Assembly (NCBI GenBank): GCA_016125215.1
Contig: WGMF01000007.1
Location: 23,277 to 87,276 of the forward strand
Direction of reading: 5' to 3'
DNA from: Phycisphaera sp.
Lineage (GTDB): Bacteria > Planctomycetota > Phycisphaerae > Phycisphaerales > Phycisphaeraceae
DNA length: 64,000 nucleotides
Part shown: positions 8,975 through 17,987 of the stretch, one piece after another
Layout: each line of letters opens with the position of its first letter
How positions within the stretch are numbered: the first letter of the stretch is position 1
The notes under the pieces: generated by a model
What the model saw: the letters and a program-made list of their open reading frames with translations, nothing else
What the model was told of the DNA's origin: nothing
Database searches by the model: none
Translations under genes and position numbers: made by a program

Positions 8975-10957
8975 ATGCTCCCGAACCTCGACCATCAATT
9001 TTCCAATGCTCGTGCGCACACCGAGGGCGAGAGCCTGATTGTCACCACCGGCTGGATGCGGCGCGAGTGGCGGTGGACGGGCCACGGACTGGCCACCACA
9101 CTGATCCATGACGAGCTCAACAACAGATCGTGGCACACCACACGCGGTGAGTGTGATTGGGAATTGCCCGACGCCTCCCAGCCCCCCAAAGCCACGCTCA
9201 CGTCGCTAACCGCAAGCGTCGAAGACGACGAGGGATTTACATCGAAACACCTGTGCGTCCGCGCGGAGTTCGACTACCCGACCGCGGGTTACGCAATACG
9301 CCTGACCCTCTGGGCCTACCCCCTGGCACCCGGCCTGCGGACACTGCTTTCCGCGAGGAAGACTCGCCAATCCAAAGATGAAATCAAGGCCAATATTCAG
9401 GGCGGTCCACGCAACGCCCGGGCCGAGCGCATCCCCATCGACAAGCCCCGATGCACCCGCAGATGGATCGGCTACTACAACGCCACACAGCAACGCAACG
9501 ACACGCACCTGGACATCCTCAAGCAGAGCGTGACCGCCTACCCACTGAACGGGCGCGAGTGGTGCGACTGGGCCAGCGCCGCGTGCGTGGAAGATGAGCA
9601 CGGCGGTATCGCACTGGTCAAAGAATCGCACAAGTGCGTCAACCAGCCCGGCCACGTGACAGGCGGTTTTGTCTGCGATGAACACGACGGGCTTTCGAGC
9701 GACGGTTGGGGCATGCGCGACAACGAAATCAGCACGGATCGCTACACCGACGGTTGGGCCACGTGGTCGCTGCTGTGGTCGGGCGGAGATTTCGAACGCA
9801 CACTTGCCTTCAAGGCCTTCGACCGCCTGCGTTACCCCATCGACCCGAAGCGCGACATCTACATCCAGGCCAACACCTGGGGCAGCACCGACAACGGCTC
9901 CGACGCCCGTCGGGCCGGGTGCGAACAAAGCGTCCTGCGCGAGATCGAACGCTGCGCCGAGATGGGCATCGACTCACTCCAGATCGACGACGGCTGGCAG
10001 GTTCCCCCCGGGAATTCCTCGTGGCAACCCGGCGAAAACGGCTGGCGCCCCCACCCCGAAAGTTACCCGGATGGCTGGAAGAATGTCCGTACTCGCGCAC
10101 AACAACTCGGTGTCAAGCTGGGCCTCTGGGCGGCGGCACAGCCCGTGAGCCTCGATGAACTCAAAGCCAACTTCACGGAAGGCGGCTTTACGCAATTCAA
10201 ACTCGACTTTGCGATCTTGAGAACCAAAGCTGAGATCGACGAACTGATGGCCAAGGTGCGCGAATTCATCACGTGGACCGGCCACAAGGTCCGCATTAAC
10301 TGGGACGTCACCGAAAACCCCGCACGCTACGGCTACTTCTTTGCACGGGAATACGGCTGCATCTACCTCGAAAACCGCAAGCCCGCCAAACCCGTCGGCG
10401 TCGTCTACCGACCCCACACCGTCCTGCGCGACCTCTGGCAGATCGCACAATACCTCAACCTCCACCGCTTCCAGTGTTCGATCCAGAACGTCGAACGCAC
10501 CGACCCCCAGATCAGCGACGCACACCTGCACGATCACTCATACGCCACCGCCATCGCCCTCATGGGTATCCCCCTCTTCTTCCTCGAAACCAAGTATTAC
10601 ACCGACAACGCTGTGCAGGAAATCCGCAAGGTGCTGGCCATCTACAAACAGCACCGCGACGCCATCTACCGCGGCGTAGTCCACCCCATCGGGAACAAAC
10701 CCGACAACGCAAGCTGGACCGGCTTCCAGTCCCACCTTCCCGACGAAAACCGCGGCTACCTCACCCTCTACCGAGAACGGTGCAACCCGCAGCCCGACGC
10801 CACGATCCAACTCGGTTGGCTAAGAAACCTCAAGGTCCGCTTCACCGACCTCCTGAACGAACGCTCTGACGATCAGCAACTCGGCCCGGACGGCTCACCC
10901 ACATTCACCCTCCCCCACGCCCCGGGCTTTGCGTTCCTGCGGTATGACGCCATCTAA
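8975..10957 (+). CDS. GH36-like alpha-galactosidase/glycosidase
   Basis: This 660-residue protein has an N-terminal beta-sandwich region (about residues 1-280). A clan GH-D barrel follows, with MGIDSLQIDDGWQ and LGLWAAAQP on successive strands. The candidate nucleophile Asp lies in TQFKLDFAIL (about residue 412). The candidate acid/base Asp lies in RINWDVTENPARYGY (about residue 448). The C-terminal sandwich is seen in the last 90 residues. No signal peptide is visible, so it is probably cytoplasmic. The substrate is not certain; alpha-galactosides are typical of the family. It has its own unit, upstream of the PEP-CTERM gene. Confidence 0.75.
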   Translation: MLPNLDHQFSNARAHTEGESLIVTTGWMRREWRWTGHGLATTLIHDELNNRSWHTTRGECDWELPDASQPPKATLTSLTASVEDDEGFTSKHLCVRAEFDYPTAGYAIRLTLWAYPLAPGLRTLLSARKTRQSKDEIKANIQGGPRNARAERIPIDKPRCTRRWIGYYNATQQRNDTHLDILKQSVTAYPLNGREWCDWASAACVEDEHGGIALVKESHKCVNQPGHVTGGFVCDEHDGLSSDGWGMRDNEISTDRYTDGWATWSLLWSGGDFERTLAFKAFDRLRYPIDPKRDIYIQANTWGSTDNGSDARRAGCEQSVLREIERCAEMGIDSLQIDDGWQVPPGNSSWQPGENGWRPHPESYPDGWKNVRTRAQQLGVKLGLWAAAQPVSLDELKANFTEGGFTQFKLDFAILRTKAEIDELMAKVREFITWTGHKVRINWDVTENPARYGYFFAREYGCIYLENRKPAKPVGVVYRPHTVLRDLWQIAQYLNLHRFQCSIQNVERTDPQISDAHLHDHSYATAIALMGIPLFFLETKYYTDNAVQEIRKVLAIYKQHRDAIYRGVVHPIGNKPDNASWTGFQSHLPDENRGYLTLYRERCNPQPDATIQLGWLRNLKVRFTDLLNERSDDQQLGPDGSPTFTLPHAPGFAFLRYDAI

Positions 10958-11003
10958 CTCCCGTCACAAATCCCACAACCTATAAAAAGCACTTTTTACG
11001 GCA

Positions 11004-11033
11004 TTGAGTGCGCTGTGCTCTATCGGGTATAGT
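11004..11033 (+). promoter_or_regulatory. Sigma70-like promoter of the PEP-CTERM gene
   Basis: TTGAGT (11004-11009) and TATAGT (11028-11033) are separated by 18 bp. Transcription would start near 11040, leaving a leader of about 175 nt before the ATG at 11215. This also rules out the longer in-frame start at 11008, which lies inside the promoter. Confidence 0.6.
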
Positions 11034-11214
11034 CCCAGCCTGTTGTTGTTTTGTGATTGTCGGTCACGCCAACGGCAAGGAGTCGGAGAAACCCCCTATC
11101 TCGTACCCATACCGGCTGGATGGTCCGACCATGACGGGCGGGTATCGGGTGCGCGAACACATCCTATCTATAAACCCTGAAAAGATTTACACCTCTCTCA
11201 GAAAAGAACGTTTT

Positions 11215-12894
11215 ATGACAAAAATCATAAGGAATCACCGGAGCGACTCTGGTAAATCAACGGCTCGGTTTTCTTGCCCCGGTCGTACAGCCTGCCGATC
11301 TTCACGGTGGTCGCCGGGGGTGATTGGGGCCATGCTTTTCACCCTCGCGGGTTTAACCTGCAACCGTGTGACCTTTGCGGTGGAAGACCCGCTGGTCATC
11401 GTCAACGAAGACCGCCTTGAGGATCTGGGCATCGGACAGCCGTGGACGACGCACGGCGTCGACGTCGGCGGCGGAGCGGACTACGACGGGTCTCTGGAAG
11501 TGATCAACGGCTCGTTTGTCAACAATCCAAACTGGACCAACATCGGTGAATTCAAAGTTGGGGTGCTGCCATTCGTTGAGCCCTCCGGGTCCACAGAAAC
11601 CTACGGCGGAGTAGCCCTCTACTCGGGAACCTACCTTGTCAACTCCGGCCAGACGACCATCGGCCAGGGATACAACAAAGTGGGTTACTTTTTAGTTGAC
11701 GAGGGGGCGGTCTGGGTGAATGACGGCCCGGTGTTCGTTGGTAATGGCGGCGGTGGGGGCGGAAACGGGGTCTTGCACACACTTGAAATCGTCGGCTCAG
11801 CCACCGTGACGAACAGCCCCGCAGGCATCGGCATCGGGGACGGCACCACGGCTTACCTGAACGTCCACGGCAGGCACGCCTTCCTGAGCGTCAACGACTT
11901 CAGCAACGGCACGATGGACATCGGCAGCAGCGGCGGCATCGGCGCGATGGACATCACCGACGGCGGCGTCGTCAACAACACATGGGCATTTGTCGGCACA
12001 AGCCCCGGTTTCTTTGGCGCTCAATCCAACGGCGACGTCTACATCGCTGGCACCACGGCTTACGACAACGAGACCGACCCCGACCCCAACATCGAGGGCG
12101 ACTCGATCTGGAATGTCGGCGACAACGAGTACGGCACAGGTGGGGGCTACCTCTCCGTAGGCGAATACGGCGGGTACGGCAACGTCGAGGTCGACAACCG
12201 CGGCCACGTCAACGCGTGGAGACTCCTCATGGGCCAGGGCGGCGGCGAGGGGCACATCACCGTCAACACAGGCGGCAAACTCGAAGTCCTCACCACCATC
12301 ACCATGTGGGACGGCAGCACCATCGACCTGACCGGCGGTGGCCGCGCTCTGGTCGGGCAGGGCTTCATCAGCCAGGTCCAGGACGGCACGATGCGGATTG
12401 GCTTCGGCGGCGCGTTGTTGGGCGACGGCACCATCATCGGCAATGTCGAACTGCTCGGTGGCACCATCAAGCCCGGACACTCGCCCGGCACCATCACCAT
12501 CGACGGCAACCTCATCTTGGACGCTGACAGCGAGATCGAGGTCCAGGTCGGCGGCACCGGCAGCGGCCAGTTCGACCAGATCAATGTATTGGGCAACACC
12601 ACGCTCGGCGGCACGGTGAAACTCGTCTTCCTGCCCGGATTCAACCCGCAGGCCGGCGACGCGCTCTCACTCGACATCTTCCTCAACCACGCCGGCATCC
12701 AGGGAGGCTTTACCGCCCTGAGCGTCGAGGGCCTTTCACCCAACCTGGCTGCGATACTCGATCTCGACCAACTGGCCAGTGGCCAACCCCTCGACATCAC
12801 CATCGCCTCTGTCCCCGAGCCCGCCTCGATTGTGCTTTTGAGTGTCGCAATCGGGTTTGGATTGACCCGCCGTCAAAAAAGGCTTATCGCTTGA
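11215..12894 (+). CDS. PEP-CTERM sorted exported beta-helix-like protein
   Basis: From ATG 11215 the protein has 559 residues. A long N-terminal signal region includes the hydrophobic stretch GVIGAMLFTLAGLTC. The middle is Gly/Asn/Thr-rich with passenger-like repeats (VNSGQTTIGQG, VWVNDGPVFVGNG, GYLSVGEYGGYGNVEV) and the frequent module GGTIKPGHSPGTITIDGNL. The tail is VPEPASIVLLSVAIGFGL followed by RRQKR, the PEP-CTERM signal read by exosortase. It is probably secreted and cleaved or anchored at the cell surface. No exosortase gene is in this window. Confidence 0.88.
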   Translation: MTKIIRNHRSDSGKSTARFSCPGRTACRSSRWSPGVIGAMLFTLAGLTCNRVTFAVEDPLVIVNEDRLEDLGIGQPWTTHGVDVGGGADYDGSLEVINGSFVNNPNWTNIGEFKVGVLPFVEPSGSTETYGGVALYSGTYLVNSGQTTIGQGYNKVGYFLVDEGAVWVNDGPVFVGNGGGGGGNGVLHTLEIVGSATVTNSPAGIGIGDGTTAYLNVHGRHAFLSVNDFSNGTMDIGSSGGIGAMDITDGGVVNNTWAFVGTSPGFFGAQSNGDVYIAGTTAYDNETDPDPNIEGDSIWNVGDNEYGTGGGYLSVGEYGGYGNVEVDNRGHVNAWRLLMGQGGGEGHITVNTGGKLEVLTTITMWDGSTIDLTGGGRALVGQGFISQVQDGTMRIGFGGALLGDGTIIGNVELLGGTIKPGHSPGTITIDGNLILDADSEIEVQVGGTGSGQFDQINVLGNTTLGGTVKLVFLPGFNPQAGDALSLDIFLNHAGIQGGFTALSVEGLSPNLAAILDLDQLASGQPLDITIASVPEPASIVLLSVAIGFGLTRRQKRLIA

Positions 12895-13125
12895 GACCAC
12901 GGTGTTCGAGGTCTCCATATAAGGACTCGGCAACACCATCACGGGTTGCGACCCGCGACCGGGGCGCTGCCGTTCGACCTCCTGTTGACCATCCGGACAA
13001 GTCTCGATAAGCCGCGTTCCCCGAAAAGGCTCGACCATCCTCTTCGACGGTGATGATCCTACCGTGTGGCCAAAGTGGTCGGTGCCAGCATGGTGTCACC
13101 GGTTGAAAACTTTTTGGGGGTGGGG
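12895..13125. other. Intergenic between convergent genes
   Basis: No gene is supported. A perfect 6-bp stem GAGACC/GGTCTC with an 11-nt loop lies at 12892-12914, just after the PEP-CTERM stop, without a T-run; it could be a weak terminator. Confidence 0.4.
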
Positions 13126-13776
13126 TTATCCCCGATAACAGCCGTGCTCACGGATGTAGGCCAGCACACGGGGGTGCAGCCAGCGGTAGTCGGCTTCGGC
13201 GGTGCGCAGGCGGGCACGCAACTCGGTGGAGGAAATATCCATTGTGCGGACGTGGACGATCCGCCGGGCCCAGGTTGACGGATCGAAGTCGCGCGGCAGC
13301 GCATCCAGAAACGCTTTTTCATCGTGAGGCGGTCGCAGCATGACCAGAGGCTCGGCGAGTTGCTCGATGGCCCGGTACTCCCGCCAGCGGTCGAACATCA
13401 CCGCCTGGTCCGAACCGATGAGTAAACGAAAAACCGGCTGGCCATTCCGTTGACCAACCCGCTCACGCAATGCCCGCACGGTGTCGATGGTGTAACTCAC
13501 ACCCTCGAAGCCCGGTTGTTTTGCACAGTCGAGCTCGAGGGTCGAGATGCTTGCCCACGACTCGTCCTGTAGCGCCAACCGCATCATCGCCAAGCGCTGT
13601 TCCGGGGGCGCGTGGACCTCGTCACGTTTGAACGGCGAGGCCGCCGCGGGGATGTAGACCACCCCGTCGGCACCAACGGCTTGCATCACCTCACGCGCCA
13701 GCGCCACGTGGGCGACATGCGGGGGATCGAACGTCCCGCCAAAGAGGATCACCTTCTTACAGTTTGAAAGGTCCAT
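13126..13776 (-). CDS. nadD: Nicotinate-nucleotide adenylyltransferase
   Basis: This 216-residue enzyme would condense nicotinate mononucleotide with ATP to deamido-NAD, the adenylylation step of NAD synthesis. The nucleotidyltransferase fold begins KKVILFGGTFDPPHVAHVAL; the usual HxGH is HVAH here. PAAASPFKR near residue 45 and ISSTELRARLR near residue 180 are the substrate and ATP-binding motifs. Length is normal. The next minus-strand gene upstream in transcription order is the phosphorylase-like gene, 39 bp away, so the two may share a transcript. Confidence 0.93.
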   Translation of the reverse strand: MDLSNCKKVILFGGTFDPPHVAHVALAREVMQAVGADGVVYIPAAASPFKRDEVHAPPEQRLAMMRLALQDESWASISTLELDCAKQPGFEGVSYTIDTVRALRERVGQRNGQPVFRLLIGSDQAVMFDRWREYRAIEQLAEPLVMLRPPHDEKAFLDALPRDFDPSTWARRIVHVRTMDISSTELRARLRTAEADYRWLHPRVLAYIREHGCYRG

Positions 13777-13815
13777 AACCAGAGTCTATCACCGTGAGGG
13801 GAAAACCCATCCGCT

Positions 13816-14541
13816 TCAACCCGCGACGTGACCCGCCGTGTGAAGCGCTAGCCACACCGCCCCCGGAAGGGTTTGGACTGCAACCGCACAATCCCGTTGG
13901 ATGCGCAGCAGGTTGCCCAGTTGCCAGGGACGGATCACCATCCCCGCAAACGCACGCCAGGCGCTGGGTCGGCCGTGGGCGTCGACGCAGTGAGCGAGAA
14001 ACGCGGGCATGGTCTGCTCGCTCGTGTCGCTGACCGAACGCACGCCCAGGTACGGGACGCCTGCGTCGTGGGCCTGGCGGGCAACAAAAAAACCCTCCAT
14101 GTCCACGGCGGCGGCCAGGTGCTTGTGAAATAACTCACTCTTGCGTTGCGGTGAGTCCACGACCTCGTCGACAGTGAGGAGCACGCTGCGCAGGTCGTGC
14201 GTGTCGCAATGCAGTTCACCGTGTGTGGGATGGACGACCTTACCCACAACGAGCGTCTCACCCACGCGCAGCGCCGGGTCCAGTCCGCCCGCAAAGCCGA
14301 TGTGGACCACGAGCGTGACACGGTGCTGGGCAAGATACTCCCGCAAGATTCTCGCCGCCCGCTCTCCGCCGATGCCCGTGACCAGAGCGACGACCGCGTC
14401 GGGTCCAAGACGCCTGCGCAGCAGGTCGAGCGTGGGTTGGGCCTCCAATGTTGTCGCCGCGACGAGCAGGATGGGCGGGCGTTCGGGTCGCCTGCCTATC
14501 AAGGCTTCACCGCTGTCGGGGGGCTGGGTCATCAGGACCAT
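13816..14541 (-). CDS. Nucleoside phosphorylase-like (PNP/UDP superfamily) protein
   Basis: The core resembles MTA/SAH nucleosidases and hopanoid-associated phosphorylases: PPILLVAATTLEAQPTLDLL at the start, LVTGIGGERAARIL, VVHIGFAGGLDPALRVGE, then AAAVDMEGFFVARQA (ribose-binding Met-Glu) and RSVSDTSEQ with the catalytic-type Asp. It probably cleaves an N-glycosidic bond of a nucleoside or adenosine derivative. The ATG at 14541 has GGGAT upstream; ATG 14532 is also possible, and a longer start at 14634 would overlap the divergent gene. Upstream of nadD on the same strand. Confidence 0.78.
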   Translation of the reverse strand: MVLMTQPPDSGEALIGRRPERPPILLVAATTLEAQPTLDLLRRRLGPDAVVALVTGIGGERAARILREYLAQHRVTLVVHIGFAGGLDPALRVGETLVVGKVVHPTHGELHCDTHDLRSVLLTVDEVVDSPQRKSELFHKHLAAAVDMEGFFVARQAHDAGVPYLGVRSVSDTSEQTMPAFLAHCVDAHGRPSAWRAFAGMVIRPWQLGNLLRIQRDCAVAVQTLPGAVWLALHTAGHVAG

Positions 14542-14622
14542 GTTATCCCATGCTTCGGGCGGGTATCGGATGGATGAGCGTGCGATATTGGCCCGGTGTG
14601 CCTGTTCCCGTAAGATGGGGGC

Positions 14623-15243
14623 ATGACCATCCACGTGGACGACAAAGCCCTGTCCCCTCAGCCGAAGAAGGACCAGACGCTTGGGCAGGTGATCGAGACT
14701 GTAGGGAAAGGCCTCAGCCGGTCGGGACGCATCATCGTCGAGGTCCGCAGGGGTGAGGAATCACTCACGGGCAAGGGGCTCGAAACCCAGATGTCCGCTC
14801 CCACCGGTGATGAGGACATCCACCTCGTCAGTGCGCCGCGTGATGAGCTGATCAGCCAGACGCTCGACATGGTGCGCAGCCGACTGACCGATGCAAACAA
14901 CCTGCAGGCCGATGCTGCGCGTCTGCTCCAGCAGGACCAGTTGCAGCAGGCGATGCAGGCGATCAGCTCGGTGCTCGAAGCCTGGACGCAGGTGCAGCAG
15001 GCGGTCTTGCAGAGCGTCCACCTTGCGTCGCTGCCGCTGGAGCATATCGAAGCCGACGGCGAGAAGCTCGAAGAGCTGGCCAATGCGTTGATCGACCAGC
15101 TCAAACAGGTGCGCGACCTGCTCAAGGCCGGCGACACGGTCGCGCTGGCCGACGCGCTGCAATACGAGTGGCCGACGATGACCCAGCGCTGGGACCGCAT
15201 GATCGGGGCGATCATCACCACGGTGCAGAAGAGCCAAGCTTGA
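14623..15243 (+). CDS. Conserved hypothetical protein, helical
   Basis: This 206-residue protein matches no family I can name. The first 70 residues contain a short beta-rich part (GRIIVEVRRGEESLTG). The rest looks all-helical, with long Gln/Leu/Ala heptad-like stretches (LLQQDQLQQAMQAISSVLEAW and ELANALIDQLKQVRDLLKAGD). No signal peptide or membrane segment is seen. It is 18 bp upstream of a YkgJ-like gene, and the three-gene run with two cysteine-cluster proteins suggests an operon. Confidence 0.75.
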   Translation: MTIHVDDKALSPQPKKDQTLGQVIETVGKGLSRSGRIIVEVRRGEESLTGKGLETQMSAPTGDEDIHLVSAPRDELISQTLDMVRSRLTDANNLQADAARLLQQDQLQQAMQAISSVLEAWTQVQQAVLQSVHLASLPLEHIEADGEKLEELANALIDQLKQVRDLLKAGDTVALADALQYEWPTMTQRWDRMIGAIITTVQKSQA

Positions 15244-15261
15244 ATCGTCAGAAGTTCTCCT

Positions 15262-15735
15262 ATGAGCCGCACGACCCAACCCCCCGACCCGCAACCTGAC
15301 GAGTGGTACGCGGACGGGCTGCGCTTTTCGTGTACGCAGTGCGGCAACTGCTGCACCGGGCCGACGGGCTATGTGTTTTTCAATGACGCCGAGGCGGCCG
15401 CGATGGCCAAGGCGCTGGGCATCACCCTGCCGGACTTTTACAGGCAATACACGCGCAGGGTGGGCAACCGTCTCTCGCTCAACGAGACGCGGAGCGAGTA
15501 CGGCTACGACTGCGTCTTTCTCCGCCGGGATGCCGAGGGCAAGGCGTTGTGCTCGGTCTACCTGGCCCGTCCGACGCAGTGCAAGACCTGGCCGTTCTGG
15601 CCGGAAAATCTCACGTCGAAACGCGCTTACGCCGCGGTGGCCCGTCGGTGCCCGGGCGTGACCGAGGGCAACAAGGGCAACGGGACGTTCTACCCCATCG
15701 AACAGGTCCGCATCCTCCGCGACGCGGAGGTCTAA
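15262..15735 (+). CDS. YkgJ-type cysteine cluster protein
   Basis: The 157-residue protein carries the CxxCxxCC cluster as FSCTQCGNCCTG (about residues 21-32), with further Cys residues in YDCVF, ALCSVY, TQCKTWPFWP and RRCPGV. These are the positions used by YkgJ/UPF0153 proteins to bind zinc or an iron-sulfur cluster. The function of the family is not settled. A second, divergent member follows 4 bp later. Confidence 0.88.
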   Translation: MSRTTQPPDPQPDEWYADGLRFSCTQCGNCCTGPTGYVFFNDAEAAAMAKALGITLPDFYRQYTRRVGNRLSLNETRSEYGYDCVFLRRDAEGKALCSVYLARPTQCKTWPFWPENLTSKRAYAAVARRCPGVTEGNKGNGTFYPIEQVRILRDAEV

Positions 15736-15739
15736 TCAA

Positions 15740-16249
15740 GTGATGCAAGGCACGGCAGACCCATCTCGCCACGAAGCCTGGCCGCTGTGGCACGCCTCCG
15801 TGCGCCGGAGTGAAATCCACAGTGCGATCGTGGACCTCTTCCGGGGGCTTGATGCGCAGGTCGCGGCGCGTGGGCCGACCTGCTGGACCAGCGGCAAGTG
15901 CTGCAACTTCGATGCGTACGGGCACCGCCTCTACGTCACCGGCCTCGAAATCGCGTGGGTGATCGCGCAGCTTCCCGCTGAGCAATTACCCAATCCCCAG
16001 GCCATCGACCTCAAAGGACCGTGCGTGTTTCAAACGGACAAGCTCTGCACGGTCCATGCGATCCGCCCGATGGGTTGCCGGGTCTTTTTCTGCCAGCGGG
16101 GGACGCAGGAATGGCAGCAGGAGTTGTATGAGTCGTTTCTGGGCAAACTGCGCGGGCTGCATGACAGGTTCGGGCTACCGTATGCGTATATGGAATGGCG
16201 CGTGGGGTTGAAAGACGGGTTGGGGAGTGTGCCGTGTGATCCCGTGTGA
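15740..16249 (+). CDS. Second YkgJ-like cysteine cluster protein
   Basis: This 169-residue protein has the cluster CWTSGKCCNFDAYGH, then KGPCVFQTDKLCTVHAIRPMGCRVFFC, the pattern of the zinc/iron-chelating domain family, but differs from its neighbour in the first cluster (CxxxxxCC). The GTG at 15740 is preferred because GGAGG lies nine bases upstream; ATG at 15743 is the alternative. It is almost certainly translated with the gene before it. The pair may act together on one substrate (inference). Confidence 0.85.
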   Translation: MMQGTADPSRHEAWPLWHASVRRSEIHSAIVDLFRGLDAQVAARGPTCWTSGKCCNFDAYGHRLYVTGLEIAWVIAQLPAEQLPNPQAIDLKGPCVFQTDKLCTVHAIRPMGCRVFFCQRGTQEWQQELYESFLGKLRGLHDRFGLPYAYMEWRVGLKDGLGSVPCDPV

Positions 16250-16250
16250 T

Positions 16251-16284
16251 CCCGTGGCTGGATGCCACGGGCTTTGCAATTTTG
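16251..16284 (+). terminator. Terminator-like hairpin after the cysteine-cluster genes
   Basis: CCCGTGGC (16251-16258) pairs perfectly with GCCACGGG (16264-16271) around the loop TGGAT. The sequence then runs CTTTGCAATTTTG, a discontinuous T-rich tail. It lies between convergent genes. Confidence 0.7.
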
Positions 16285-16295
16285 TGTGGGAGCGT

Positions 16296-17708
16296 TTAAT
16301 CGATCGGGAAGTTGTGGAAGCCCAGGATCGGGTAGGACCGCAGGATGTCGCACGGGACGATGGGCGGCATCCTCCCCGGGGCACCATGCACAACAGCCTT
16401 GCCCTCGATCCTCCGCGCGAGGTGGAGCACGACCGTGCGGTCCATCGGGTAGTGGGCTTTTTCGATAGCCACGTCGCCGTCTTTGTCTTCGATCACGAAG
16501 GGGTGCTGGGTCACGTCGATGGTCTGGAGGACGGATTGCACATTCACGAAGGTGAGCGTGACGGTGCGGGCCTCATCGTCGTAGGTAGCGCCGCTGACTT
16601 CCGGGGCCTGCCACGCGATGTTTTTGCCGTACACCATGCCCAGCGCGGCATTGGCCGCCCTTTGCGCCAGTGCCAGGTTTCCTGGGGCGGAGGTATGGAT
16701 CAGGTCGGAGAGCGTCAGGTCGAGCGTGCCGACGACGGCGAGGTTGCGCACGCGGTGAGCTGCGCGCCGCTGCGCCTCGCGCACCAGCGACCAGCCGAGG
16801 TGGGCCTCGTCCGGTGAGTGATCGAAATGGCGGTTGAGTTGCACGGTGATCCACGCGAGCTTGGAGTTGTCCAGCGCCTTGCGCCACGCGGCGACCATCT
16901 TGATGAACCGCTCTTCGTAAGTCTCGCCCGCCTTGAGCGACGCGTCGCTCTCGCCCTGGTACCAGAGCACGCCGCGCACCCTGCCGCCGACCGCTTTCAC
17001 GCAGTCCAACATGTTGTCGTACAACTCGTGCCCGCCGGGCTGCGTGGGGTTCCAGCTTGGCATGCCCGAACCGCCGAGCGAGGTCTGGACCAGGCCGACC
17101 GGGTGGTGGACCTGTTTCATGACAAGCTTGGCCCACTGGAGCCAGGGCGAGTGGTGCGGGTTGCCGGTCTCCCGGTTGCAGGTGTGCGCGGTGTCGGTCG
17201 ATTCGTTGAGCGGTTGTGTCGCCAGCGTCCAGCGCATCGCGTTGTTGAAGAGGTGTACGCCGAGTTGCGGCGCATCCTCGACCGGCCCCCTGCCGTAGCC
17301 CGCCGAGTTGCTCTGCCCCGCGATGACCCAAAGGTCGCCCACGCCGATGAAGTGGCGCATGTCGCCGCGCAGCCCCCACTGAGGTGCGCCAGAGTCACCG
17401 GCCATCCGCATCTGCGTCTCGATCCGGTAAAGCCCCCCCGCCGGGATGTTCTTGATCGTGGCGGTCCACTTGCCGTTGCGCTTGAGTTTTGCGGGCGTCC
17501 AGTCGTGTTTGGGCGAGACCGGTTCAGCGGAAGATTCGTGGACGATGCGCACATACACGCCGTCCACCGCGGTGCCGTTTTTTTGCGCCGCGGGCGAGAC
17601 GTGCCACGTGCCTGACAATTCAATCACAGCCTTGCCGCCGGCGTCTTGCTGAATAATCTGCCAATCGCTGGGGCCTTGCTCAATGATCGCGCCGAGTAAG
17701 CTGGACAT
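16296..17708 (-). CDS. Sialate O-acetylesterase-like SGNH hydrolase
   Basis: This 470-residue protein has the SASA-domain serine motif GDLWVIAGQSNSAGYGRG near residue 130. VGLVQTSLGGSGMPSWNP and VLWYQGESDAS are the conserved Gly and Asn/Glu blocks, and HTSAPGNLALAQ near residue 338 may hold the catalytic His. An N-terminal beta-sandwich (about residues 1-120) precedes the catalytic domain. The likely reaction is removal of O-acetyl groups from a glycan. No signal peptide is evident from this start. Monocistronic, upstream of tRNA-Ala by 83 bp. Confidence 0.85.
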   Translation of the reverse strand: MSSLLGAIIEQGPSDWQIIQQDAGGKAVIELSGTWHVSPAAQKNGTAVDGVYVRIVHESSAEPVSPKHDWTPAKLKRNGKWTATIKNIPAGGLYRIETQMRMAGDSGAPQWGLRGDMRHFIGVGDLWVIAGQSNSAGYGRGPVEDAPQLGVHLFNNAMRWTLATQPLNESTDTAHTCNRETGNPHHSPWLQWAKLVMKQVHHPVGLVQTSLGGSGMPSWNPTQPGGHELYDNMLDCVKAVGGRVRGVLWYQGESDASLKAGETYEERFIKMVAAWRKALDNSKLAWITVQLNRHFDHSPDEAHLGWSLVREAQRRAAHRVRNLAVVGTLDLTLSDLIHTSAPGNLALAQRAANAALGMVYGKNIAWQAPEVSGATYDDEARTVTLTFVNVQSVLQTIDVTQHPFVIEDKDGDVAIEKAHYPMDRTVVLHLARRIEGKAVVHGAPGRMPPIVPCDILRSYPILGFHNFPID

Positions 17709-17790
17709 GAGGGTACTCTGGAAGAGTGGTCCTTACGCTCTGAACGAGCGGACACACGGGAGGGGAGCTTGCAAAACTCAACACATCAAA

Positions 17791-17863
17791 TGGAGCCGAT
17801 GGGGATCGAACCCACAACCTCTACATTGCGAACGTAGCGCTCTCCCAATTGAGCTACGGCCCC
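17791..17863 (-). tRNA. tRNA-Ala (anticodon CGC)
   Basis: On the minus strand the acceptor stem GGGGCCG pairs with CGGCTCC (one G-U), with discriminator A. The D arm contains AGCTCAATTGGGAGAGC. The anticodon stem CTACG/TGTAG closes the loop TTCGCAA, anticodon CGC. The T arm has GGGTTCGATCCCC. The 3' CCA is not encoded. Confidence 0.96.
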
Positions 17864-17987
17864 ATATCGTCGTGGCCTCCCACGAGCGAGCCAAGCATTG
17901 TATCGAGCGGCCAGGCGGGACGCCAAACGGGTCGGCTTACAAACGGGGCTGGGGTAGATCGCCGCCTCCATCTGCGTTCATCGTCGG

